DNA of 5,422 bases from Geminicoccaceae bacterium (GTDB lineage: Bacteria > Pseudomonadota > Alphaproteobacteria > Geminicoccales > Geminicoccaceae): positions 1 through 5,422 of the forward strand of contig JAPJRA010000201.1 of assembly GCA_030824835.1 (NCBI GenBank), given 5' to 3'. Under the pieces are notes generated by a model. That model searched no databases. It was not told the origin of the DNA and was given only the letters and a program-made list of their open reading frames with translations. Shown here in pieces: positions 1-5,422 of the stretch; position 1 is the first letter of the stretch, and each line of letters opens with the position of its first letter. A program made the position numbers and the translations under genes.

Positions 1-814
1 GGATCCCGGCACCCGCCGACGGGCTGACATAGCCGATCCGGGCCCGCAGGCGGCCGAGACGGGCATCGAGCTCCGCCCGTAGCGCCGGCAGGCGTGCCTC
101 GGTCAGCCGCGGTGGCAGCTGCCCGGGCCGGTCCAGCTCATGGCCGGTGAAGACGATCACCGTGGGCGGTGCCAGCAGGCGCAGGGCGGCGTCAGGGATG
201 GGAATGCCGGCCCGGCCCAGCTCCAGCACCAGTTGGCGGAGGGTCACCACCAGCGTGTAGTCCGTCCCCGCCGCCGCCACGGCCGCCGCGCGCACCTCGA
301 GCCGCTCCGCCGGCTCGGTCAGGATCAGGCCGGCGAGAAGCAGGCCCGCCTCGTCCCGAGCCTGGCCGGTGTGCGGTGCAGCCAAGGCCGCCTGGGCATG
401 GTGGTGGGCGCGATCCGGCATGACGGCGAGGTGGGCGAGGGTTGCGGCATGCGCGCAGGCCCATACACCCGGCTCGCGCTTGGCGACGAGCTGGGCCAAG
501 CGCACCGCCTCGGCCAGCGGTGTGGTCGTCCCCGACTGACGCCAGGCTTCGTGGTAGACGTCGATCACCCGTACGAGATCGGCGTTGCGTCCGGCCGCGG
601 TCACGCGATCGAGCCACGGTGTCAATTGCAATACGGCCTCGTTCACGGCGCCGGTGCGAGCCAGCGCCAGGGCCCGCAGAACACGTAGGCTGCCATTTTG
701 CGTGAACAGGTCGAGGCCGGCGTTGGCGGCCTCGAACGCCTGGAAGACCAGGCCTGCCGCCAGTTGGGCTTCGACCGCGGCCACGATCTCCGTGGCCGTC
801 GTGTCCGCCGGCAT
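1..814 (-). CDS. Helical-repeat (TPR-like) protein entering a Rossmann-like domain (partial, 3' end outside window)
   Basis: From ATG 814 the frame stays open to the left edge: no stop occurs in 271 codons, and the product begins MPADTTATEIVAAVEAQLAA. It is Ala/Leu-rich and helical for about 215 residues. One clear TPR-like unit is at about 14-70: AAGLVFQAFEAANAGL, then RVLRALALARTGAVNEAV. A second helical block at about 100-145 includes VWACAHAATLAHLA. From residue 217 the character changes: a hydrophobic strand VIVFTGHELDRPG (219-231), a helix (about 238-258), then a strand and Gly/Ser loop IGYVSPSAGAGI (260-271), where the window ends. This resembles, from memory, bacterial proteins annotated as TRAFs-binding/TPR-S (formerly DUF4071-like), whose TPR region precedes a SLOG/Rossmann-like nucleotide-ligand domain, sometimes with further effector or cyclase domains. 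That assignment needs a profile search. Gene reality is well supported by coupling to the kinase and the uninterrupted frame; the function is unknown. Confidence 0.78.
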   Translation of the reverse strand, partial: MPADTTATEIVAAVEAQLAAGLVFQAFEAANAGLDLFTQNGSLRVLRALALARTGAVNEAVLQLTPWLDRVTAAGRNADLVRVIDVYHEAWRQSGTTTPLAEAVRLAQLVAKREPGVWACAHAATLAHLAVMPDRAHHHAQAALAAPHTGQARDEAGLLLAGLILTEPAERLEVRAAAVAAAGTDYTLVVTLRQLVLELGRAGIPIPDAALRLLAPPTVIVFTGHELDRPGQLPPRLTEARLPALRAELDARLGRLRARIGYVSPSAGAGI

Positions 815-816
815 CA
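812..816 (-). promoter_or_regulatory. TGATG stop/start overlap (kinase to TPR-like gene)
   Basis: Minus-strand TGATG combines the kinase stop (816-814) and the ATG of the next gene (814-812). No Shine-Dalgarno is visible upstream, so translation of the TPR-like protein probably depends on reinitiation by ribosomes finishing the kinase. This ties their expression levels together. Confidence 0.65.
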
Positions 817-1233
817 GCGCGTGGCCCGGGTACTGAGACGCACCCGGTTGCGGTCGCCCTCGCGACGATAGCTGACCTCGTCCATGAAGGAGCGTACCAG
901 ATGCACCCCGAGCCCGCCTATCGGCCGATCGTCCAGGTCCTGCTCCAGGTCGGGTGGGGCCGCGTCGGCGAAAGGGTCGAACGGTCTGCCGTCGTCCTCG
1001 ACCTCGGCCGTGATCATGCCGTCGGCGAGAGCCAGGCGGACGTGGATGGCATGGACGCCGTCGTCGTCATAGCCATGGCAGATGACGTTGGTGACCAGCT
1101 CCTCCAAGGTCAGGTTGAGCTGGAAGACGAGCTTGGCCGGCAGGTCGTGTTCCTCGCCGAATGCCTCCACGGTCTCGGCCAAGCCTGGGATCTCGTCGAG
1201 ACTGTTTGAGATCTCGATCTCGACCTGGTCCAT
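814..1233 (-). CDS. RsbW/SpoIIAB-type serine kinase, anti-sigma-like (GHKL ATPase)
   Basis: A 139-residue single HATPase_c_2-type domain, typical of RsbW/SpoIIAB/BtrW proteins. The N box is EELVTNVICHGY (44-55) with Glu45 and Asn49 placed as in SpoIIAB. The G1 box is EDDGRPFDP (79-87). The G2 box with lid is PIGGLGVHLVRSFMDEV (104-120). All ATP-binding elements look intact, so it should phosphorylate the neighbouring STAS protein. The ATG at 1233, 4 nt after the STAS TGA, begins MDQVEIEI, the normal first strand. A longer frame to 1359 lies inside the STAS gene and adds a low-complexity Arg/Ser stretch, so I rejected it. No clear Shine-Dalgarno precedes the start. Its TGA overlaps the ATG of the next gene as TGATG. 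In partner switching such kinases hold a target (a sigma factor in Bacillus, other proteins elsewhere) when not bound to STAS. The target here is unknown. Confidence 0.92.
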   Translation of the reverse strand: MDQVEIEISNSLDEIPGLAETVEAFGEEHDLPAKLVFQLNLTLEELVTNVICHGYDDDGVHAIHVRLALADGMITAEVEDDGRPFDPFADAAPPDLEQDLDDRPIGGLGVHLVRSFMDEVSYRREGDRNRVRLSTRATR

Positions 1234-1237
1234 GGTA

Positions 1238-1573
1238 TCACTGAACAGCCGCCAGGGCCTCGGCGGAGCCCGGCCAGATCGACAGGATCCGGTCGAAGCC
1301 GCTGACCTCGAGGACCTCGAGGATATTCTCGCGCACGGCAAACAGGCCGAACCGGCCATTGGCCGCCTTCTGTCGCTTGGCCGCCATCAACAACACCCGC
1401 AGACCGGCGCTGCTGACGAACTCGAGCTGCGTGCAGTCGACCAGTACCGTGGGCTCGCCGGCCTCGACCCGGCCGAGCAGATCGACCTCGAACTGCTTGG
1501 CGGTCTTGCTGTCGATCCGGCCACTGGGCGCCAGGATCAGGACATCGCCAACGCGTTGCTCGCTGCACTCCAT
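1238..1573 (-). CDS. STAS-domain anti-anti-sigma-type switch protein (RsbV/SpoIIAA-like)
   Basis: A 111-residue single-domain protein, the usual length for RsbV/SpoIIAA. It has the STAS pattern: first strand VLILAPSGRID (11-21) with the GRID turn, helix TAKQFEVDLLG, strand PTVLVDCTQLEFV (41-53), then the switch loop SSAGLRVLL (54-62), and a final helix/strand NILEVLEVSGFDRIL. Aligned by the G-L pair with SpoIIAA (D-S-S-G-L, phosphorylated at the first Ser) the acceptor here is Ser55, and an acidic residue before it is replaced by Ser54. The start is the ATG at 1573, preceded by GGGAGG. It overlaps the phosphatase gene by 37 nt in another frame and ends 4 nt before the kinase ATG. Expected role: phosphorylated by the downstream kinase, dephosphorylated by the upstream phosphatase, and binding the kinase when unphosphorylated. 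The role is by family and context. Confidence 0.92.
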   Translation of the reverse strand: MECSEQRVGDVLILAPSGRIDSKTAKQFEVDLLGRVEAGEPTVLVDCTQLEFVSSAGLRVLLMAAKRQKAANGRFGLFAVRENILEVLEVSGFDRILSIWPGSAEALAAVQ

Positions 1574-3693
1574 TGCTTCCCATCCTCCCGCGCCACCCGC
1601 TGGTCTTGTACGGCGCCGTGGTAACACAAGGCCACACATGTGATGTCGTCAGCCTGCGGCTCTGAGCCGGCGAACGTGCGGATATCGTCGAGCACGAGCT
1701 CGATCATCGCCCCGGCATGGTGGGTCCGGGAGGCCACCAATCGGGCGGCCAAACGCTCGACGCCGTACTCCTCGCCACCCGGCCCGATGGCCTCGGTGAT
1801 GCCGTCCGTGAAGAACAGTACGGTGTCGCCGGGCAGGACGTCGACGCTGGCCTCGGCATAGGGGACGTCGTCGAAGACCGCCAAGGCCATCCCGCCGGTG
1901 CGGGGGAGGAACTGGGTCTGGTCGCCCCGCATCAGGATCGGCGGGTTGTGCCCGCCATTGGCATAATCCAGCCGGCCGGTCCGCCGATCGAAGATCCCGT
2001 AGAACACCGTGACGAACAGCTCCTCATGGTTGTTCTGGAGCAGCAGCTCGTTGAGCCGCTCGAGGCAGGGCCCCGGACTGTCGAAGCGCTGGGCCACGGC
2101 GCGCAGCAGGGTCCTGGCGATAGCCATGAAGAGGGCGGCCGGCACACCCTTGCCCGACACGTCGGCGACGACGATGCCGATGCGCGAGTCGTCCAGCTCG
2201 AAGAAGTCGTAGCAGTCGCCGCCGACCTCGCGCGCCGGCACCATCCGCCCGACCAGCTCGAGATCGTCGGTCGCCGGCAGCGCCTCGGGCAGGCTGGCGA
2301 GCTGCACCCGCTGGGCGATCTCCAGCTCCTGCTGCAGGGCGAGGTAGGCGGTCTTGGTCTCCAGCGCCGCGCGCAGCTCCGTGATCAGCTCGCCCATGCG
2401 CTCCTGCTGGTCGCGCACCCGCGTCGCCATCTTCTCGAAGGCCAGCGCCATCAGGCCCAGGCCTTCGGCACCCTGCGCGTCGAGGATCCCGACATTGGTC
2501 TGCCGCTGGGTCTCCAGCCGGGTTTCGATCTCCTGGATCTCCCGCAACACCTCATGCCGCGCTGCCGGGTCGAGCGTAGCCGCGAGGCCGGCCATCTCGC
2601 GCCGGATGAACCGCTCCTGACGGTCGCGCTGCTTCTCGCGGGCCCGGCGCAGCCGGGCGAAGGCCAGCATCTCCTTGCGCAGACGGCCCACCGCCTCGCC
2701 GATGCGGCTGACCTCGTCCTGGTGTGTGCCGGGATCGAGCTGCACCGTCGTGTCGCCCTGGGCCAGGGCGTTGAGCGCGCCCACGGCCGTGCCGAGGCGC
2801 CCCAGCGCGTGGCGCAGATAGAGGTAGAGGGCACTCAGCGCCAGCAGCAGGAACAGACCAAACAGGGCGGCCGAGACCCAGATGATGAGCTGCTGGTGGC
2901 GGTAGGACGCGGTGATATCCTTGGCCATCACCAGCCAGCCGACAAGGTTGCCGAGGTCGGCCGACACCGGGATCATGATCAGCGAGCGCTCGCTGTCACC
3001 CATGTCGATCAGGGTCTCGGTTTGACGGAGATCGATCTCGCGGCCGGCCGTCATCGCATCCCACAGGGCGAGGTCGGTGCCGGCCAGCGCACGGCCGCGC
3101 CGGTTGACGAACAGCACCTCGTCGCCGGTGCTGGCCTTCATCTCCTCGAGCGCGACCTCGATATCCGTGGCCATGACGCCGGCGCCGACGATCCGGCCGT
3201 CCAGTCGTAGCGGCAGGCCGACGATCATGGCGACGTTGCGCTCGGCGTCGTTGCCGATGCCGCGCAGGCGGATGCCCCTGTCGAGCAGCCGCTTGGTCGC
3301 GGCAGGCGACATGATCGGCGTCGGGAACAGGCTGGGTGCCGACGAGTAGAGCAGGGTGCCGTCGCCACCGACGATGTCGAGCCGGGGAGCCACCTTCTCC
3401 CGGCGAAGCTCGGTCACGAGCTCGCCCGCGCGCACGGCGAGATCGGCACGGTTGTTGGTCGCCACGAATCTTGCCGTGGGCGCGTCCTCGGCCACGATCC
3501 ACGCCTTGTCTTCCATGCGCTGGATCACGCCCTCGACGACCTTGCGCCACAGCGTCGACCGGTCGCCGACGACGGACTGGACATATTGCTCGCGTGCCGT
3601 TTCCTCGCGCAGCTGCAACTCGACCGCGGCGCCGAGGATGATCGATATGCCGAAGCCCAGCGTGATCAGGATGACGCGTGTGCGGATGAGCAT
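1537..3693 (-). CDS. Cache-HAMP-SpoIIE/RsbU-type PP2C protein phosphatase (membrane sensor)
   Basis: A 718-residue membrane sensor phosphatase. Order: TM1 about 5-24; an extracytoplasmic region about 27-267 that looks like a double Cache domain (strands such as RLDIVGGDGTLLYSS, LRLDGRIVGAGVMATDIE and the repeat-like LVGWLVMAKDIT); TM2 about 269-293; HAMP about 294-345 ending in a DEVSRIGEAV-type helix; a long charged helical linker about 346-465; and a PPM/SpoIIE catalytic domain about 466-693. The linker-domain junction has QRVQLASLP, typical of RsbU-like enzymes. Metal-binding acidic residues are all present: GGDCYDFF (D493), ADVSGKG (D511), FFTDG (D630) and ADDIT (D682/D683), with the family GGHNPP at 580-585. 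It should dephosphorylate a Ser on a STAS partner, and that gene follows directly. The ATG is 3 nt after the binding-protein TAG with no evident Shine-Dalgarno, so coupled translation is likely. The C-terminal tail (694-718) is non-catalytic and overlaps the STAS start by 37 nt. Domain and active-site calls are strong; the signal sensed is unknown. Confidence 0.93.
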   Translation of the reverse strand: MLIRTRVILITLGFGISIILGAAVELQLREETAREQYVQSVVGDRSTLWRKVVEGVIQRMEDKAWIVAEDAPTARFVATNNRADLAVRAGELVTELRREKVAPRLDIVGGDGTLLYSSAPSLFPTPIMSPAATKRLLDRGIRLRGIGNDAERNVAMIVGLPLRLDGRIVGAGVMATDIEVALEEMKASTGDEVLFVNRRGRALAGTDLALWDAMTAGREIDLRQTETLIDMGDSERSLIMIPVSADLGNLVGWLVMAKDITASYRHQQLIIWVSAALFGLFLLLALSALYLYLRHALGRLGTAVGALNALAQGDTTVQLDPGTHQDEVSRIGEAVGRLRKEMLAFARLRRAREKQRDRQERFIRREMAGLAATLDPAARHEVLREIQEIETRLETQRQTNVGILDAQGAEGLGLMALAFEKMATRVRDQQERMGELITELRAALETKTAYLALQQELEIAQRVQLASLPEALPATDDLELVGRMVPAREVGGDCYDFFELDDSRIGIVVADVSGKGVPAALFMAIARTLLRAVAQRFDSPGPCLERLNELLLQNNHEELFVTVFYGIFDRRTGRLDYANGGHNPPILMRGDQTQFLPRTGGMALAVFDDVPYAEASVDVLPGDTVLFFTDGITEAIGPGGEEYGVERLAARLVASRTHHAGAMIELVLDDIRTFAGSEPQADDITCVALCYHGAVQDQRVAREDGKQWSAASNALAMS
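1584..1589 (-). promoter_or_regulatory. Ribosome binding site for the STAS gene
   Basis: The minus strand reads GGGAGG here, 10 nt before the ATG at 1573. It is the clearest Shine-Dalgarno-like sequence in the operon and lies inside the end of the phosphatase gene. It supports the ATG at 1573 over the longer in-frame extension to 1639, whose extra 22 residues (rich in Arg, Gly, Pro) do not look like STAS sequence. A second purine run (GGGAAG, 1576-1581) is too close to the start to be used. Confidence 0.55.
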
Positions 3694-3696
3694 GGG

Positions 3697-4698
3697 CTAG
3701 CGGATGATGTCGGCGATGCCGAGCACGCGCATCGGCGGGTAGAAGCCCAGCTCCTTGATCACCGGCATGTTGAGGACCAGGGAGAAGCGGGAGAGCTGCG
3801 CCACCGGCAGCTGGCCCGGCGCCTTGCCGGCGATCAGGATCTTCTCGGCCTGGCTCGCGGTGAGCTTGCCCAACGCATAATAGGGGCTGACGAGGCCGGA
3901 CATGGCCCTGGAGTTCTTCAGCGGCAGCTCGGTCGCGGCGAACGTCGGCAGCTGCTGCTGGATCGCCGTGCCGGTGAGCGCGTCCGCATGCACGGCGGTG
4001 AAGCTGTCCGGCCCGATATAGAGCCACTGGGCACCTTCCGCCTTGGCTTCCTGGACCAGCCGCGGCACGGCCTCGCCCATGGGGTTCCCGCTGCCGTCCA
4101 GCGGCGCCGGTTTCTCCAGGAGGTGGAACTGCCCTGCCGCCGCCCGGTCGCGCAGCTCGGCGATGTTGATCAGGGAATTCTGCTCGGCCGGGTTGTACAC
4201 GACGGCGAGGCTGCGGGTGGGGCGGTAGTTCTGGATCGCCGCGAGCTGCGAATCGATCGGTGCCAGGAACCGCACGCCAGTGACGTTGCCGCCGGGGGCG
4301 TCGTCGTCCACCACCAGCTTGGCCGCGCGCGGATAGGCCACCAAGGTGAAGACGGCCGGGATGTCGGTGATGTATTTCGAGGGGTCGCGCGCATCACTCG
4401 GGCCGACGATGCCCAAGGTGGAGGTCGTGCCCCAGGTATAGATGAGGTCCGGGCGCAAAGCGCGGATCTCGGCGACGAACCCCGGCAACTTGGAGCGATC
4501 CGTGTTCAGGTCGCGGACGATCAGCTCGTGGCGGATGCCACGCTCGTTCAGGTAGGCTTCGAAACCCTGCTCGACGTCGGTCTTGCCACGCCAGAGGACC
4601 ATGTAGATGCGGTAGGTGCGCCCGGCTGCCGCCCGAGCGCCGGCCGGGCCCAGCAGCAGCCCGGCCATCGCCGCCCGCAGGAAGGCCGACCGCCTCAC
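3697..4698 (-). CDS. Periplasmic ABC-type substrate-binding protein (PF04392-like)
   Basis: The protein has 333 residues. I chose the GTG at 4698 because it overlaps the upstream TGA as GTGA, has a G-rich stretch about 5 nt upstream, and places a signal peptide exactly at the N-terminus: basic MRR, hydrophobic core to about residue 20, then an AxA-type site near ARA|AA (21-25). No lipobox Cys is seen. A longer in-frame ATG at 4770 would lie inside the transporter gene and bury the signal. The mature part opens with a short beta strand (YRIYMVLW) and has the hallmarks of the uncharacterised/Trp-type binding proteins: an RPDLIYTWGT strand, GGNVTGV (136-142), a second lobe from about 162 (SLAVVYNP), LYIGPDS (226-232), and a C-terminal VLNMPVIKELGF plus ADIIR ending. 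Members bind small molecules in a two-lobed cleft; the ligand here is not predictable. No ABC permease or ATPase is present nearby. The gene lies between a transporter and a Cache-domain phosphatase, so a role as ligand presenter is plausible but inferred. Confidence 0.87.
   Translation of the reverse strand: MRRSAFLRAAMAGLLLGPAGARAAAGRTYRIYMVLWRGKTDVEQGFEAYLNERGIRHELIVRDLNTDRSKLPGFVAEIRALRPDLIYTWGTTSTLGIVGPSDARDPSKYITDIPAVFTLVAYPRAAKLVVDDDAPGGNVTGVRFLAPIDSQLAAIQNYRPTRSLAVVYNPAEQNSLINIAELRDRAAAGQFHLLEKPAPLDGSGNPMGEAVPRLVQEAKAEGAQWLYIGPDSFTAVHADALTGTAIQQQLPTFAATELPLKNSRAMSGLVSPYYALGKLTASQAEKILIAGKAPGQLPVAQLSRFSLVLNMPVIKELGFYPPMRVLGIADIIR
4695..4698 (-). promoter_or_regulatory. GTGA stop/start overlap (transporter to binding protein)
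   Basis: Read on the minus strand, GTGA supplies the GTG start of the binding protein and the TGA stop of the MFS gene. A run of five G lies about 5 nt upstream and may serve as a weak ribosome binding site. The arrangement indicates translational coupling and fixes the start choice. Confidence 0.7.
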
Positions 4699-5422
4699 GT
4701 CGGCCCCCGGAGCAGCTGCTGCGCCGGCGCCGGCGGCCGCAGCCGGCTGAGGGCGAACGCCAGCGAGCACAGGATCACCAGGCTCCCCATGGCGGCCGTC
4801 GCCGTCGGATAGTCGAAGTTCCCCAGGAAGATCGCCGCCACCAGCGGGCCGATCACCGTGCCGAGCCGCTCCAGCAGCCGGTAGGCCGCCAGCACCGTGG
4901 CACTGCCGAGACTGCGCTCATAATCGAGCGCGATCTCGTGGATGACCGCGAGCTGGTTGGGCAGCGCAGCGGCTTGGCCGACCCCGAGGGCGATGATCGC
5001 GATGAGCACGGTCCAGCTGCTCGAATGCCCGAGGACAAACAGACAGCCAAGGCCCGAGACGATGCCGCCGACGGCCACGAACACCGCATGGCGACCGAGC
5101 CCGTCGGCCCAGCGGGCGATCAGCGGTGCCAGGATCACCGTGGCGACGCCGTAGGTCATCATGATCCGGCCGATCGCCGGCTGGCTATTGTGCAGCTCGA
5201 ACAGATAGAGCGGCGCCAGGTAGAACAGGAAGCCGGCCAGGATCAGCTTGCCGGGGATCGCGGCGAACAGCACGGCCGCCAGGAAGCGGAAGTCGCGCAG
5301 CAGGATCGCGATGTCGCCCAGCCCGAGGCCGCGCCGCCGCCCGGTCGTCGTGCGCTGGTCGTCCAGGGCCGCGTAGACGATCCAGGCCGCAGCCAGGGCC
5401 AGCGCCGCCGAGACCAGGAAGG
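4695..5422 (-). CDS. MFS transporter, C-terminal half (partial, 5' end outside window)
   Basis: An open frame enters from the right window edge without a stop and ends at TGA 4697-4695, giving 241 visible residues. A GTG at 5273 lies in this frame but is internal, because coding continues upstream with a membrane segment and a basic loop. Visible order: end of a membrane segment (about 1-19, probably TM6), a cytoplasmic loop rich in Arg/Thr (21-45), then six hydrophobic segments near 46-72, 83-103, 111-131, 135-157, 172-199 and 205-225. This matches TM7-TM12 of a 12-TM major facilitator. The loop after TM8 carries ARWADGLGR, the MFS motif-A-like G-x-x-x-D-x-x-G-R pattern. TM11 holds charged residues in YRLLERLG. 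Substrate cannot be read from this half. The stop overlaps the GTG start of the binding-protein gene, so the two are probably co-translated. Family call is secure; export versus uptake is unknown. Confidence 0.88.
   Translation of the reverse strand, partial: FLVSAALALAAAWIVYAALDDQRTTTGRRRGLGLGDIAILLRDFRFLAAVLFAAIPGKLILAGFLFYLAPLYLFELHNSQPAIGRIMMTYGVATVILAPLIARWADGLGRHAVFVAVGGIVSGLGCLFVLGHSSSWTVLIAIIALGVGQAAALPNQLAVIHEIALDYERSLGSATVLAAYRLLERLGTVIGPLVAAIFLGNFDYPTATAAMGSLVILCSLAFALSRLRPPAPAQQLLRGPT

Noticed and set aside
1..6. GGATCC at the exact window start, suggesting a cloning junction
   Set aside because: GGATCC also occurs at 1285-1290 and 2484-2489, and the reading frame runs smoothly to the edge. 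The match may be chance or a library end; it has no biological meaning that can be supported.
192..617. 141-residue minus-strand open frame in another phase
   Set aside because: Its product is dominated by Arg, Gly and Pro, and it overlaps the better-supported frame that begins at 814.
140..688. 182-residue plus-strand open frame
   Set aside because: It is the codon-aligned antisense shadow of the partial TPR-like gene (814 to 1). The minus-strand reading is open for 271 codons, starts at a coupled TGATG, and gives a TPR-like then Rossmann-like sequence.
1717..3210. 497-residue plus-strand open frame
   Set aside because: It lies wholly antisense to the phosphatase gene, whose product has clear catalytic motifs. 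The plus-strand product is rich in His, Gln, Arg and Gly with no recognisable fold. Long antisense frames are expected at this GC content.
2996..4027. 343-residue minus-strand open frame overlapping the binding protein and phosphatase
   Set aside because: It is out of phase with two genes of clear homology, and its product is an Arg/His/Ala-rich low-complexity sequence.
4606..4698. Twin-arginine (Tat) signal on the binding protein
   Set aside because: MRRSAFLRA has an Arg pair and FL, but the spacing is one residue longer than the S-R-R-x-F-L-K consensus. A general Sec signal explains the sequence.
3586..4812. 408-residue plus-strand open frame across three minus-strand genes
   Set aside because: It is antisense to the binding-protein gene and parts of its neighbours, has no motif, and has a composition typical of a GC-rich shadow frame.
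1..5422. Promoters, terminators, RNA genes, CRISPR, insertion sequences
   Set aside because: Coding sequence covers nearly every base, with gaps of only 3-4 nt. I saw no T-rich hairpin, repeat array or terminal inverted repeats.

Overview
The window is a compact, GC-rich bacterial operon of six genes, all on the minus strand, read from position 5422 down to position 1. There is essentially no non-coding DNA: neighbouring genes overlap or are at most 4 nt apart. The high GC, the strong third-position G/C bias (which produces many long antisense open frames), and the style of the SBP, Cache-HAMP phosphatase and TPR proteins suggest an alphaproteobacterium, perhaps of the Rhodospirillales/Azospirillum kind. 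The taxonomic guess is an inference with modest confidence.

Layout in transcription order: (1) the C-terminal half of a major facilitator superfamily (MFS) transporter, cut by the right window edge (5422-4695); (2) a secreted ABC-type substrate-binding protein of the PF04392-like family (4698-3697), overlapping gene 1 as GTGA; (3) a membrane sensor with an extracytoplasmic Cache-like domain, HAMP and a C-terminal SpoIIE/RsbU-type PP2C Ser/Thr phosphatase domain (3693-1537); (4) a stand-alone STAS anti-anti-sigma-type protein (1573-1238), overlapping gene 3 by 37 nt; (5) an RsbW/SpoIIAB-type GHKL serine kinase (1233-814); (6) the first 271 residues of a helical-repeat protein running into a Rossmann-like domain, cut by the left window edge (814-1) and coupled to gene 5 by a TGATG overlap.

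Genes 3-5 form a complete partner-switching module (phosphatase, phosphorylatable switch protein, kinase). All catalytic and phospho-acceptor residues I can check are present. The likely input side is periplasmic: the binding protein and MFS transporter come without any ABC permease or ATPase in the window, next to a Cache-domain phosphatase. This suggests ligand sensing rather than ordinary import. The likely output is unknown. No sigma factor is visible, and the gene directly coupled to the kinase is the TPR-like/Rossmann protein, which makes it a candidate partner or effector of the switch. The wiring ligand - binding protein - phosphatase - STAS - kinase - output is inference from gene order and families. 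The catalytic motifs are seen directly.

No RNA gene, mobile element, repeat array, promoter or terminator was recognised. The operon promoter must lie beyond 5422 and its end beyond position 1.
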